Source of the DNA: Caulobacter zeae | GTDB taxonomy: Bacteria > Pseudomonadota > Alphaproteobacteria > Caulobacterales > Caulobacteraceae | Assembly (NCBI RefSeq): GCF_002858925.1 | Contig: NZ_PJRS01000018.1 | Coordinates: 1 to 64,000 of the forward strand | Reading direction: 5' to 3' | DNA: 64,000 nucleotides | Shown: positions 48,184-56,467 of the stretch, in pieces | Layout of the letters: every line of letters begins with the position of its first letter | Numbering within the stretch: position 1 is the stretch's first letter | Notes under the pieces: generated by a model | Database searches by the model: none | The model's input: only the letters and a program-made list of their open reading frames with translations | Told to the model about the DNA's origin: nothing | Made by a program: the position numbers and the translations under genes

Positions 48184-48752
48184 TGGGCCGCGTCCACGTC
48201 ATCCGTCATGGCAAGCCGGCCGCCACATGGGGCGGGCATGACGACGATCCTGGGCTCGACGAGACAGGCCAGGAGCAGGCGAGGGCGGCGGCCGCCGTCC
48301 TGACCGCCCTGCCGGCGGGCGAACGCCCGACGCGGGTGGTCTCCTCGCCGCTGCGACGCTGCCGCGAGACCGCCGCGCCGCTTGCGCAGGCTCTGGGCGT
48401 GGTGGTCGAGATCGAGCCGGCTGTCGGCGAGATCCCCACTCCGTCCGCCTTGCCGCCCGAAGACCGCCCGGCCTGGCTGAGGAAGGCCTTCGCGGGCGAT
48501 TGGTCAGATATAGAAGGCGACCGCGACTACCTTGCCTGGACGGCTGAGGTGGCCGGTGCCCTGGCGCGATACGAGGGATGCGCCGTCTTCAGCCATTTCG
48601 TTGCGCTCAACGCCGCGGTGGCGGCGGCGCAGGGGACCAGCGCCGTCATGGCGTTCCGACCCGACCATGCCAGCGTCACCGTCTTCGAAGTCGTCGACAA
48701 CCGACTGCGGCTGGTCGAGAAAGGCAGGGAAGCCTCCACCGGCGTTCTTTGA
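48183..48752 (+). CDS. Histidine phosphatase family protein
   Basis: This 189-residue protein begins MGRVHVIRHGKPAATWGGHD with the RHG catalytic motif, then TRVVSSPLRRCRETAAPLAQ with the second conserved Arg and Glu, and FSHFVALNAAVAAAQG with the second catalytic His. It belongs to the phosphoglycerate-mutase/SixA-like superfamily. The ATG overlaps the thiolase stop, and its own stop overlaps the NnrDE start (TGATG). The substrate is not predictable from sequence. Confidence 0.9.
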   Translation: MGRVHVIRHGKPAATWGGHDDDPGLDETGQEQARAAAAVLTALPAGERPTRVVSSPLRRCRETAAPLAQALGVVVEIEPAVGEIPTPSALPPEDRPAWLRKAFAGDWSDIEGDRDYLAWTAEVAGALARYEGCAVFSHFVALNAAVAAAQGTSAVMAFRPDHASVTVFEVVDNRLRLVEKGREASTGVL

Positions 48753-50236
48753 TGGAGCCGAGCCGCATGTCGCCCCGCCAGATCATGACCGTCTCCGAGA
48801 TAAAGGCGGCCGATGCGGCGGCGGTGGCGGCCGGAACGCCGACGACCACGCTGATGGAGCGGGCAGGCAAGGGCGCGGCCGAGGCGATCCGCGCGCGCTG
48901 GTCGCGCCGTCCCGTGGTGATCTGGTGCGGCCCTGGCGACAACGGCGGCGACGGCTATGTCATCGCCCGCCACCTGAGGCGACGCGGCTGGCCGGTGCGG
49001 GTCGAGGCCCTGGCGCCGCCGGCTTCCGCCTCGTGCCGCTGGGCGGCCGAGCGCTGGCGCGGCGAGGTCCATCCGCTGAACCCGGCCGTCTCGCCGGGCG
49101 AGCTTTATGTCGACGCCCTGTTCGGCGCAGGCCTGTCGCGGCCGCTGGAAGGCGGCGCCGAGGAACTGGCGCGCGCGGCCGAGGGACTGGCCGCGCGCAT
49201 CGTCGCCATCGACATGCCCAGCGGCGTCCATGGCGACACCGGCGAGCCATTGGGCGGCGCGGCGTTCCGGGCCGTGCTCACCGTCACTTTCCATCGCCGC
49301 AAGCTGGCTCATGTGCTGGCCCCGGGACGGGCGGCCTGCGGCGAGGTCGAGGTGGTCGACATCGGCCTTTCCGATACCGGCGCGGGAGCGCTGGTCGAGA
49401 ACGATCCGGGCCTGTGGGGTGCGCGGTTCCCCTGGCCGTCCAGCGATGCGCACAAGCATGCGCGCGGCCGGCTGGTGGTGGTCAGCGGCGAGGCGTGGAG
49501 CACAGGCGCTGCAAGGCTGTCGGCGCGTGCGGGGCTGAGGATCGGAGCGGGCGTGGTCACCCTGCTGTCGCCGCCGGGCGCGCTGGCGGTCAACGCCGCG
49601 CATCTGGAAGCGGTGATGCTGGCGCCGTTCGAAACCGACGCCGACCTCGCCGTCCTGGCCGATCGCGCGGCGGCGGCCGTGATCGGTCCAGCCGCCGGCG
49701 TGGGCGAGGCGACGGCTCGCAACCTGACCGCGTTGGCCGGGACTGGCGCGGCCTTGGTGGTCGACGCCGACGCCCTGACCAGTTTCGCCCACGCGCCCGA
49801 CGAGCTTTTTGCGCGCCTCGATCGGGACGACGTTCTGACGCCGCACGCGGGCGAGTTCGAGCGCCTGTTTCCGGGTCTGCTCAAGGCCTCGCCCGAGCGC
49901 ATCGCCGCTGCGCGGGAGGCCTCGCGCCGGGCCGGGGCGATCGTGCTGCTGAAGGGGCCTGACACGGTGATCGCCGCGCCGGACGGCCGCACGGCGGTGA
50001 ACCTGAACGGCTCGCCCTGGCTAGCCACCGCCGGTTCGGGCGACGTGCTGGCAGGCTTCATCGCCGGCCTTGCGGCGCAAGGCATGGGCAGCTTCGACGC
50101 CGCCTGCGCCGGCGCCTGGATCCATGCCGAATGTGGCGCGGCGCACGGCCCGGGGCTGATTGCGGAGGACCTGCCCGGATTGGCGCCGGCGGTGCTGAAG
50201 AGGCTGTGGGAAGCCCACCAGAAACCTCTCCCATAG
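48752..50236 (+). CDS. nnrDE: Bifunctional NAD(P)H-hydrate epimerase/dehydratase
   Basis: This 494-residue repair enzyme restores damaged NAD(P)H. The N-terminal epimerase (YjeF_N) has MTVSEIKAADAAAVAAGTPT, MERAGKGAAEAIRARW, and WCGPGDNGGDGYVIARHL, then IVAIDMPSGVHGDTGEPLGG. The C-terminal ADP/ATP-dependent dehydratase has DDVLTPHAGEFERLFPG, VLLKGPDTVIAAPDGR and LATAGSGDVLAGFIAGLAAQ (catalytic Asp). Start choice: the ATG at 48752 overlaps the upstream stop; an ATG five codons later is also possible. Confidence 0.94.
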   Translation: MEPSRMSPRQIMTVSEIKAADAAAVAAGTPTTTLMERAGKGAAEAIRARWSRRPVVIWCGPGDNGGDGYVIARHLRRRGWPVRVEALAPPASASCRWAAERWRGEVHPLNPAVSPGELYVDALFGAGLSRPLEGGAEELARAAEGLAARIVAIDMPSGVHGDTGEPLGGAAFRAVLTVTFHRRKLAHVLAPGRAACGEVEVVDIGLSDTGAGALVENDPGLWGARFPWPSSDAHKHARGRLVVVSGEAWSTGAARLSARAGLRIGAGVVTLLSPPGALAVNAAHLEAVMLAPFETDADLAVLADRAAAAVIGPAAGVGEATARNLTALAGTGAALVVDADALTSFAHAPDELFARLDRDDVLTPHAGEFERLFPGLLKASPERIAAAREASRRAGAIVLLKGPDTVIAAPDGRTAVNLNGSPWLATAGSGDVLAGFIAGLAAQGMGSFDAACAGAWIHAECGAAHGPGLIAEDLPGLAPAVLKRLWEAHQKPLP

Positions 50237-50243
50237 GGAGGGG
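50225..50243. repeat. Short C-run/G-run palindrome between nnrDE and metA
   Basis: CCTCTCCC (50225-50232), ATA, GGGAGGGG (50236-50243) forms a hairpin overlapping the end of nnrDE and preceding the convergent metA stop at 50252. It may act as a bidirectional terminator and resembles the palindromes at 28035 and 56443. Confidence 0.55.
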
Positions 50244-50251
50244 CTTGCTCG

Positions 50252-51169
50252 TCAGGCCCCGATGGTCTCCAGCTCGAACGGCGTGGTCTGGTAGACCTCG
50301 TTCAGCCAGTTGCCGATCAGCAGGTGGGCGTGGCTGCGCCAGCGGTTGCGGGGCGGCCGGCTGGGGTCATCGCCTGGGAAGTAGTGGGCCGGCGGTGGGG
50401 TCGAGGGATCGATCAGCCGGTCGCGGGCGTATTCGGCCGCAAGCGTGCCGGTCTCGTATTCCGGATGGTTGAACATGTAGAGCCAGCGGCGGTGGGCGTC
50501 CTCCAGCAGGCACAGGCCCGACTCTTCAGAATCGAGCAGCACGCGCAAGCCGCCGTCAGCCGGTAGGTCCTCGGGGCGCACCTCGGTCCAGCGTGACACG
50601 GGAATGTCGATCTCGTCGGCCAGGCCCCGCAGATAGGGCGAGGCCGGGGCCATGTTGGCGTGCGGGAACACGCCCGAGCGCTTGTCGGCCAGCACGTGCT
50701 TGGGCACGCCGTGGAAGTGCCGCACACCCGCCTGGGCGCCCCAGCAGACGGCCAGGCCCGCATGCACGTGGGTTTGGCTCCAGTCGAAGATGCGCGACAG
50801 CTCGTCCCAGTAGCTGACCTCTTCGAACGGCAGGGTCTCGACCGGCGCGCCCGTGACGATCAGGCCATCGAAGCGCTCGTGCCGCACCTCTTCCCAGGTG
50901 CGGTAGAAGGCCAGCATGTGCTCGGCCGAAGTGGTCTTGGGCGAATGGCTGGCCAGCTGGATCAGCGACAGTTCCACCTGAAGGGGGCTGGCGCCCAGCA
51001 GGCGCGCGAACTGGCGCTCGGTGCTGGGCTTGTCGGGCATCAGGTTCAGCAGGCCGATGCGCAGAGGCCGGATGTCCTGCCGCGCGGCTTCGGTGTCGGC
51101 CATCAGCGACAGACCTTCGGCTTCCAGCGAGGCGCGGGCCGGCAGGTCGTCGGGAATCTTGATGGGCAT
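50252..51169 (-). CDS. metA: Homoserine O-succinyl/acetyltransferase
   Basis: This 305-residue enzyme acylates homoserine at the start of methionine synthesis. Motifs: RIGLLNLMPDKPSTERQFAR, FDGLIVTGAPVETLPFEEV, the nucleophile Cys in LAVCWGAQAGVRHFHG, and YMFNHPEYETGTLAAEYARD with catalytic His and Glu. The ATG at 51169 gives the canonical MPIKIPDDLPA start; an in-frame extension to 51304 would translate the structured leader. Whether it uses succinyl- or acetyl-CoA is not clear from sequence. A riboswitch-like leader and a terminator precede it. Confidence 0.95.
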   Translation of the reverse strand: MPIKIPDDLPARASLEAEGLSLMADTEAARQDIRPLRIGLLNLMPDKPSTERQFARLLGASPLQVELSLIQLASHSPKTTSAEHMLAFYRTWEEVRHERFDGLIVTGAPVETLPFEEVSYWDELSRIFDWSQTHVHAGLAVCWGAQAGVRHFHGVPKHVLADKRSGVFPHANMAPASPYLRGLADEIDIPVSRWTEVRPEDLPADGGLRVLLDSEESGLCLLEDAHRRWLYMFNHPEYETGTLAAEYARDRLIDPSTPPPAHYFPGDDPSRPPRNRWRSHAHLLIGNWLNEVYQTTPFELETIGA

Positions 51170-51187
51170 GGGCAGCGTCCGTCCGTC

Positions 51188-51241
51188 GAAAAACCAAAGA
51201 CTCGCGACGGCTCTAGGGCTCACCCGTTTCGTTGCCGTCGC
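51188..51241 (-). terminator. Intrinsic terminator-like hairpin in the metA leader
   Basis: On the minus strand GCGACGGC (51241-51234) pairs with GCCGTCGC (51211-51204), a perfect 8-bp stem with a 22-base loop, followed by GAGTCTTTGGTTTTT. It lies between the structured aptamer-like domain and the metA start, the position expected for a riboswitch expression platform. Confidence 0.6.
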
Positions 51242-51245
51242 GGCC

Positions 51246-51314
51246 GCATCCCCCGACAGGGCGCCACCTTGCTCGGGAAGCAGGTTGGCGTTGGGCGAGC
51301 CCAACTCTTGATGC
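51246..51314 (-). promoter_or_regulatory. Candidate riboswitch (aptamer-like three-way junction) upstream of metA
   Basis: The 69-nt domain on the minus strand is closed by GCATC (51314-51310) with GATGC (51250-51246). Right after the 5' arm comes AAGA, then a perfect hairpin GTTGGG-CTCG-CCCAAC (51305-51290). Next is a second arm, GCCAACCTGC (51289-51280) with GCAAGGTGGC (51272-51263), pairing at 8 of 10 positions. The 3' junction reads GCCCTGTCGGGG. The ATCAAGAG and CAACC/GGTG elements recall S-box (SAM-I/IV-type) RNAs, and metA is a classical SAM-riboswitch target in alphaproteobacteria. I cannot assign it to a named class; SAM as ligand is inference. Confidence 0.6.
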
Positions 51315-51398
51315 AGGCGTGGCTTTAAAGGCGCGGCGGCGCGGCCGCAAGGGGACGCGGGGTCGCGCTCGCGGTACGGACAGGCAGGTAGGGGCGGA

Positions 51399-51575
51399 TT
51401 AGGCTTCTAGGCGGTGCAGCACGATCTCGGCGCGGACGCCTTCGTCGAACAGCCTGCTGCCGTAGTCGAGGGCGGCCTGGAACGATCGCTGCTCTAGGGA
51501 ATCGGTGAATACCACCTGATGGTCGCAGGTGACTTCCCAACCGCCGTCGGTCTGGTTGACCTCGATCGTCCGCAT
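51399..51575 (-). CDS. Small DUF2188-like protein (58 residues)
   Basis: An ATG at 51575, with AGGAG about eight bases upstream, opens a 58-residue frame: MRTIEVNQTDGGWEVTCDHQ, then VVFTDSLEQRSFQAALDYGS and RLFDEGVRAEIVLHRLEA. The GGWEV strand, a charged helix and a final xAExVLH strand resemble DUF2188-type small proteins and the interrupted gene at 5455. It lies just upstream of the metA leader on the same strand. Function unknown. The good ribosome binding site and sensible composition support it as real. Confidence 0.65.
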   Translation of the reverse strand: MRTIEVNQTDGGWEVTCDHQVVFTDSLEQRSFQAALDYGSRLFDEGVRAEIVLHRLEA

Positions 51576-51698
51576 ACGCTGTTCTCCTACGCCATGGCGC
51601 AGTTAACCGTTGCTGATGGCGAATGGTTGCGTGCGAATCCACGAAAGTTCAAGCGCGACCGAATGGCGCGCCGGATCCGATCCGTGGGGAGGGGGAAA

Positions 51699-51740
51699 AC
51701 CGGCCCGGGCGTCAGTCGGGGGGGCAAGGCCCGGGCCGGT
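51699..51740. other. Perfect 12-bp GC inverted repeat in a non-coding gap
   Basis: ACCGGCCCGGGC (51699-51710) and GCCCGGGCCGGT (51729-51740) form a perfect stem around an 18-base loop; a second 7-bp stem GTCCCGT/ACGGGAC follows at 51745-51771. On the minus strand the first stem is followed by TTTTCCCCC, so it could end leftward transcription. The 372-bp gap 51576-51947 otherwise contains no convincing gene and must hold the promoters of its divergent neighbours. Confidence 0.4.
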
Positions 51741-51947
51741 CAATGTCCCGTGGCGTTTCGCTCGACGGGACACGGAGAAAACGACGTCGCCAGAGCGCGG
51801 TTCCGGGCTCGCGATAAAAATCTTCACGTGAGCCGAGGCGGCGTTGCAATCGACCGCCAAGATCAGCTTCAGTGAGCACCGAAGGTTGTTTTGCTTGCGT
51901 TGGGTCGCGTTCGTTTCGCGCGGCGCGGCGCGGGAAAGGGGCGGGAA

Positions 51948-53285
51948 GTGGAGCTCACCGAAGAGCAGCGGGAGCGGGTGCGCGCGATTCGCGCGGCGCA
52001 GGGGCTGGGGTTCGCCGCTCAGATGGCGGCGGCGGGCCTCGATCCGAAGAGGGATTTCCGCCACGCCAATCTGAGAGGCGTCGACTTCGACGCCGCTGAC
52101 CTGGAGGGATTCGATTTCACAGGCGCGGACCTGACGGGCGCGGACCTGAGCCAGGCGCGTATAAAGGGCGCGTGTTTCAGGGATGCGCGGGTGGAGGGGG
52201 CCAGGTTTCCTGTCGCGAGGGCGGCGGGTTCGGTCGGTTCGAAACCCGCGGTGCGGTCGCGCCGGGATGTTCCGGTTCTTCGCGATCACCGTCTCCGCGC
52301 GGCGCGCGCCCTGCTGCGAGGGCAGGAGGTCTCATGGGCCGTAATGCCGTCGGGCGCGGGCAAGACCACGGTGCTCGAGCGCGTGGCCGGCGAGCTTCTG
52401 GCGCAGGACGAGATCGAGCGCGGCGTGTTCGTGGCGCCGCACAGGGCTCTTCGTGACAAGTTCAGGGAAAGCATAGCCAAGGGCCTGCCGGGACTGGACG
52501 GGCGGCGGGGCTCCAGCGATCCGGAAATGATCCAGGTCGCGTCCGTGACGCAGATGAACCGATGGGCCGGAGAGCAGTATTTCAGCCATTTGTTCGTGTC
52601 CGACGTCCATCCCGCCAGCGATCTGACTGATCTTAGGCGATCCTATCCCGCAGCGAGGATCCACGGCGTGCTGTCCTGGGAACCGCAAGGGCTTCCGGTG
52701 GGCATGGACCTCCCTCACAACCTGCGCTTCGCCATGGCCTTCGAGGGACGGGAGGTCGAGGGCAAGCGGCTCACCGTCGAGTTCATCAAGGCGGGCGGCG
52801 CGGCTTCGGCGTTGCGCAGCGCCCTGCGGATGAATGAGGACGTCGCCATGGAGGCGATCGGCGCATTCATCTCCGAGGACTTCGAGTTCCGGATGGCGAG
52901 CGAAACGAGCTTCCTGATCTGTACGCCCTTCCATCACCATCTGGTGCTGGACCGACTCGAGGCCTGGCGGCGGGCATCGACGCTTCCGCGTCGCTTCAGG
53001 ATCGGCGGCGCGGATGATCTGCGGGCTGAGGCGACGCCCGGATTCTATGTCATGTCCGTGGAGGACGCGCAGAGCTTCGATGTAGCCGCCGTCGACAACC
53101 TGGTGGTGCTCTCGGGCGCGCTGCCCCAAGCGTTTGTCGACGACTGGGCGTCCTGGGGCGACGCGCCCGAGGGCGGCCCGATTCATAAGAAGCTCTACGA
53201 CTACATCGGCCTCACCGTCGAGAACTGGGGAAATTGGCGAGGGGCACGGTTTCGGATGACGAACGCGATCACTCGCGCTAGATGA
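51948..53285 (+). CDS. Pentapeptide-repeat / SF2 ATPase-like fusion protein
   Basis: From a GTG at 51948 (AGGGG upstream) this encodes 445 residues. Residues ~37-87 are A(D/N)LxG-type pentapeptide repeats: FRHANLRGVDFDAADLEGFD, then FTGADLTGADLSQARIKGA. Residues ~112-230 resemble the first RecA-like domain of SF2/type-I-restriction helicases: HRLRAARALLRGQEVSWAVM, Walker A PSGAGKTT (134-141), GVFVAPHRALRDKF and a motif II position reading LFVSDVHPAS, where the DEAx glutamate is missing. A recognisable second RecA domain is absent; the rest is unassigned. Rare codons (AGG, AGA, ATA) are commoner than in neighbours. It ends 9 bp before tRNA-Leu. Function unknown. Confidence 0.7.
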   Translation: MELTEEQRERVRAIRAAQGLGFAAQMAAAGLDPKRDFRHANLRGVDFDAADLEGFDFTGADLTGADLSQARIKGACFRDARVEGARFPVARAAGSVGSKPAVRSRRDVPVLRDHRLRAARALLRGQEVSWAVMPSGAGKTTVLERVAGELLAQDEIERGVFVAPHRALRDKFRESIAKGLPGLDGRRGSSDPEMIQVASVTQMNRWAGEQYFSHLFVSDVHPASDLTDLRRSYPAARIHGVLSWEPQGLPVGMDLPHNLRFAMAFEGREVEGKRLTVEFIKAGGAASALRSALRMNEDVAMEAIGAFISEDFEFRMASETSFLICTPFHHHLVLDRLEAWRRASTLPRRFRIGGADDLRAEATPGFYVMSVEDAQSFDVAAVDNLVVLSGALPQAFVDDWASWGDAPEGGPIHKKLYDYIGLTVENWGNWRGARFRMTNAITRAR

Positions 53286-53294
53286 CGCGCCCAC

Positions 53295-53379
53295 GCGGAT
53301 GTGGCGGAACTGGTAGACGCACTGGATTTAGGTTCCAGCGCCGAGAGGCGTGGAGGTTCGAGTCCTCTCATCCGCACCA
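53295..53379 (+). tRNA. tRNA-Leu (anticodon UAG)
   Basis: The 85-nt sequence starts GCGGATGTGGCGGAACTGGT and ends with an encoded CCA. The acceptor arms GCGGATG and CATCCGC pair fully, the anticodon stem CTGGA/TCCAG encloses the loop TTTAGGT (anticodon TAG), a long variable arm CGCCGAGAGGCG is present as expected for Leu, and GGTTCGAGTCC forms the T-arm. Confidence 0.97.
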
Positions 53380-53380
53380 T

Positions 53381-53412
53381 GTCGCCGCGCGCAGCGTTTT
53401 GCGCGCGGCGAC
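53381..53412 (+). terminator. 12-bp hairpin directly after tRNA-Leu
   Basis: GTCGCCGCGCGC (53381-53392) and GCGCGCGGCGAC (53401-53412) form a perfect stem with an AGCGTTTT loop one base after the tRNA CCA end. There is no T-run after it, so it may be a processing or partial termination signal. Confidence 0.6.
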
Positions 53413-53548
53413 GCCATACCCCTTTGCTCGACGCGAAGTGTCGTGACATAAGGGCGCTCTTTCGCCGCCCCGGTGACGTGGGCGGCTATGATTTTTTGAC
53501 CCCTGGGGCGGACGACGGGCGCGGGCGCCCGGATCCGAGAAGCTAAGA

Positions 53549-54913
53549 ATGTCGATGCAGATCGTTGAAAAGTCGGGCGAAGGCCTCAGCCGGGTTTACG
53601 GCGTTACGGTGCCCGCGAGTGAGCTGGCCACGCGTCTCGAGGCTCGTATCGCCGAAGTCGCCCCGCAGATGAACGTCAAGGGCTTCCGCCCGGGCAAGGT
53701 GCCGGCCGCGCACGTGCGTCGCCTGTACGGCAAGGGCCTGATGGGCGAAGTCATCGAGCAGGCGCTCAACGAGACCACCCAGAAGATCCTGGACGACAAC
53801 AAGCTGCGTCCGGCCGGCCAGCCCGACCTGAAGCCGACGTCCGACATGGACAAGGTCATCGCCGGCGGCGAGGATCTGGCCTTCGAACTGGCCGTCGAGA
53901 TCATGCCGGAATTCGAGCCGATCGATCCGTCGACCATCGAACTGGTCAAGCCGGTCTACAAGATCGAGGATTCGGAAGTCGAAGAGGCCCTGGCCGAGCT
54001 GGCCAAGCAGGCCCGCACCTATGAGCCGCGCAAGGGCAAGAGCCTGAAGGCCAAGGACGGCGACCAGCTGCTGATCGACTTCGTCGGCACCATCGACGGC
54101 GTCGCCTTCGCCGGCGGCACCGCCAACGACGCCGAGCTGGTGCTCGGTTCGGGCCAGTTCATCCCGGGCTTCGAAGAGCAACTGGTCGGCGCCAAGCCGG
54201 AAGACGTCGTCACCGTGAAGGTGAAGTTCCCGGAAGACTACCAGGCCGCCGAGCTGGCCGGTAAGGACGCCGAGTTCGCCACCACCGTGAAGGAAGTCCG
54301 CGCCCCGGTGGACGCGGAAGCCGACGACGAGCTGGCCAAGCGCCTGGGCCTGGCCGACCTGGCCGCCCTGAAGGATCTGATGAAGTCCAACCTGGAAGGC
54401 CGCTACACCAACAGCTCGCGCTTCAAGCTCAAGCGCGCCCTGCTGGACGTGCTGGACAGCAAGCACGACTTCGCCCTGCCGCCGCGCATGGTCGAGGCCG
54501 AGTTCGCCGGCATCTGGCAACAGGTCCAGGCCGACAAGACCCAAGGCGGCCTGCCGCCGGAAGACGCCGACAAGACCGAAGAGCAGCTGCAAGACGAGTA
54601 CAAGAAGATCGCCGAGCGCCGCGTGCGCCTGGGTCTGGTGCTCGCCGAGATCGGCCGCAAGAACGACGTCGTCGTCACCGACCAGGAACTGAACGAAGCG
54701 ATCGTCCGCGAAGCCCGCCAGTACGGCGCCCAGGCTCAGCAGGTGTTCGACATGTACCGCCAGCGCGCCGACCTGCAGGCCTCGCTGCGCGCCCCGATCT
54801 ACGAAGACAAGGTCGTCGACCTGATCTTCGACAAGGCCAAGATCGAAGAGAAGGCCGTCTCCAAGGAAGAGCTCCTGGAAGAAGACGACCTGCCGGAAGG
54901 CTACGGCGGCTAA
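53549..54913 (+). CDS. tig: Trigger factor
   Basis: This 454-residue ribosome-bound chaperone has the N-terminal ribosome-binding part with [20 protein letters not shown] (GFRxGKxP signature), the FKBP-type PPIase domain near [20 protein letters not shown] and [20 protein letters not shown], and a long helical C-terminal arm domain ([17 protein letters not shown] to the acidic end [15 protein letters not shown]). It folds nascent chains. It is followed by a strong terminator and then clpP, the conserved tig-clpP-clpX order. Confidence 0.98.
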   Translation: MSMQIVEKSGEGLSRVYGVTVPASELATRLEARIAEVAPQMNVKGFRPGKVPAAHVRRLYGKGLMGEVIEQALNETTQKILDDNKLRPAGQPDLKPTSDMDKVIAGGEDLAFELAVEIMPEFEPIDPSTIELVKPVYKIEDSEVEEALAELAKQARTYEPRKGKSLKAKDGDQLLIDFVGTIDGVAFAGGTANDAELVLGSGQFIPGFEEQLVGAKPEDVVTVKVKFPEDYQAAELAGKDAEFATTVKEVRAPVDAEADDELAKRLGLADLAALKDLMKSNLEGRYTNSSRFKLKRALLDVLDSKHDFALPPRMVEAEFAGIWQQVQADKTQGGLPPEDADKTEEQLQDEYKKIAERRVRLGLVLAEIGRKNDVVVTDQELNEAIVREARQYGAQAQQVFDMYRQRADLQASLRAPIYEDKVVDLIFDKAKIEEKAVSKEELLEEDDLPEGYGG

Positions 54914-54942
54914 AAGCCTCGTTCCTTCGGGACACGAACAAG

Positions 54943-54977
54943 AAGGCGCGGATCGCAAGGTCCGCGCCTTTTCTTTT
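54943..54977 (+). terminator. Rho-independent terminator after tig
   Basis: AAGGCGCGGA (54943-54952) pairs with TCCGCGCCTT (54961-54970), followed by TTCTTTT. Its presence suggests clpP is transcribed mainly from its own promoter. Confidence 0.9.
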
Positions 54978-55098
54978 GCGCATTTTCGTTGGGGGCGGGC
55001 GCCTTGCAACCTGTTAAGCGCCACGCGATATGCGTGGGGTGCGCCGGCGCGACGCTGATTCGCGCCCGCAAAGACATTTCGAGAAGGGCGAACCCTAC

Positions 55099-55728
55099 AT
55101 GATGTACGATCCGGTCGAGACGGCGATGAATCTGGTTCCGATGGTGGTCGAGCAGACCAGCCGCGGCGAGCGCGCCTTCGACATCTTCTCGCGCCTCCTG
55201 AAGGAGCGGATCATCTTCCTCACCGGCCCCGTCGAGGACGGCATGGCCTCGCTGATCTGCGCCCAGCTGCTCTTCCTGGAGTCGGAGAACCCCAAGAAGG
55301 AAATCGCCATGTACATCAACTCGCCGGGCGGCGTGGTGACGTCGGGCCTGGCGATCTACGACACCATGCAATACATCAAGAGCCCGGTGACGACGGTGTG
55401 CATGGGCATGGCCGCCTCGATGGGCAGCCTGCTTCTGTGCGCCGGCGCGCCCGGCCAGCGCATCGCCCTGCCGAACGCCCGCATCATGGTCCACCAGCCC
55501 TCGGGCGGCTTCCGCGGCCAGGCCTCGGACATCATGCGTCACGCCGAGGACATCTCGAAGACCAAGCGTCGCCTGAACGAGATCTACGTCAAGCACTGCG
55601 GCCGCACCTATGACGAAGTCGAGCGCGACCTGGATCGCGACAACTTCATGAGCGCCGAGGAAGCCAAGGCCTGGGGCCTGATAGACCAGATCAACGAGAA
55701 CCGCGAAACCTCCGAAGCCGGCGCGTAA
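55099..55728 (+). CDS. clpP: ATP-dependent Clp protease proteolytic subunit
   Basis: This 209-residue serine protease starts [20 protein letters not shown]. The catalytic triad is visible: Ser107 in [11 protein letters not shown], His132 in [12 protein letters not shown] and Asp181 in [33 protein letters not shown] is the conserved oxyanion-loop region. AAGGGCG precedes the ATG at 55099 (a second ATG follows directly). With ClpX it degrades cell-cycle regulators such as CtrA in Caulobacter. A terminator follows. Confidence 0.97.
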   Translation: MMYDPVETAMNLVPMVVEQTSRGERAFDIFSRLLKERIIFLTGPVEDGMASLICAQLLFLESENPKKEIAMYINSPGGVVTSGLAIYDTMQYIKSPVTTVCMGMAASMGSLLLCAGAPGQRIALPNARIMVHQPSGGFRGQASDIMRHAEDISKTKRRLNEIYVKHCGRTYDEVERDLDRDNFMSAEEAKAWGLIDQINENRETSEAGA

Positions 55729-55752
55729 GCGTCGCTGAGTTCGCGAGGCGAG

Positions 55753-55782
55753 GCCGCCGACCTACAGGTCGGCGGCTTTTTC
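55753..55782 (+). terminator. Rho-independent terminator after clpP
   Basis: GCCGCCGACC (55753-55762) pairs with GGTCGGCGGC (55767-55776) around a TACA loop, followed by TTTTTCTTTG. Confidence 0.92.
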
Positions 55783-55906
55783 TTTGCTGTCTCAATGGTC
55801 CCGCTTTCGCCACGTCATGCGAGCGAGCGAAACAAACCGGCCCCAGATCGGCCGGGCGGGGCGGTGACAAGGATCCATGACGATCCCTGAGCCCCGGAGC
55901 CTGGCC

Positions 55907-56440
55907 ATGACCGCCCGCCGTCGCCTTTCGCTGCTTTCGGCCCTCGCGGCCTTCCTGAGCCTGGCCGGCGCGGCCGCCAACGCCCAGGACTTCTCCGACC
56001 CCGCGCCGCGCCACGGCGTCGCCACCATGCGCGTCGGGGTCAGCCCCGAGCAGGTGCAGCAGATCGTTTCCGACCGCCTGTTGCAGGACGGCGTGACGGC
56101 GGGCCTGGCCACCCTGCGCCAGAACCTGGCCCTGACGCCGGCCCAGCAGGACCGCTGGCGCGACTTCATCCTGGCTTCCAGCGCCCGGCCGGCAGGCGTG
56201 GTCCTGGCCGTGGCCGCGCCGGAGGACGAGACGCCCCTGGCCCAGGCCCGTGCGGGCCTCGCTCTCCAGCGCGAGCAGCTGGCCGTCGAGCAGCGACGGG
56301 TCAAGGCGATGGCGCGGCTCTACAAGGCCCTGGACGGCGACCAGCGCGCCGTCTTCGACCAGGCCTATTCGGCGATCGGCAGCCTGTCGGTGTCGACCCA
56401 GGCGACGGGCCTGACGTCGGCCGGGGCGAGCGTCGAATAG
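55907..56440 (+). CDS. Exported Spy/LTxxQ-like periplasmic protein
   Basis: This 177-residue protein has a signal peptide MTARRRLSLLSALAAFLSLA ending ANAQD, then a helical body with LALTPAQQDRWRDFI (an LTxxQ motif), QREQLAVEQRRVKAMARLYK and LDGDQRAVFDQAYSAIG. This resembles Spy/CpxP-type LTxxQ proteins, which act as periplasmic chaperones or metal/stress sensors, but the match is partial. The ATG at 55907 has GGAG eight bases upstream; an in-frame ATG at 55877 is less well placed. It lies between clpP and convergent cicA. Confidence 0.7.
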   Translation: MTARRRLSLLSALAAFLSLAGAAANAQDFSDPAPRHGVATMRVGVSPEQVQQIVSDRLLQDGVTAGLATLRQNLALTPAQQDRWRDFILASSARPAGVVLAVAAPEDETPLAQARAGLALQREQLAVEQRRVKAMARLYKALDGDQRAVFDQAYSAIGSLSVSTQATGLTSAGASVE

Positions 56441-56442
56441 AA

Positions 56443-56463
56443 CCCTCTCCCTGAAGGGGAGGG
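56443..56463. repeat. Palindrome between convergent LTxxQ-like gene and cicA
   Basis: CCCTCTCCC (56443-56451), TGAA, then GGGGAGGG (56456-56463) forms a hairpin filling the 27-bp gap. Same style as the palindromes at 28035 and 50225. Confidence 0.6.
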
Positions 56464-56467
56464 TCTA

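Noticed and set aside
51170..51304. A 45-residue N-terminal extension of MetA
   Set aside because: The extension translates the structured leader and terminator; MetA proteins start MPIKIPD, which matches the ATG at 51169.
53295..53379. An integrase and attachment-site duplication at tRNA-Leu
   Set aside because: No integrase and no repeat of the tRNA 3' end was seen in the neighbouring sequence, so an integrated element is not shown.
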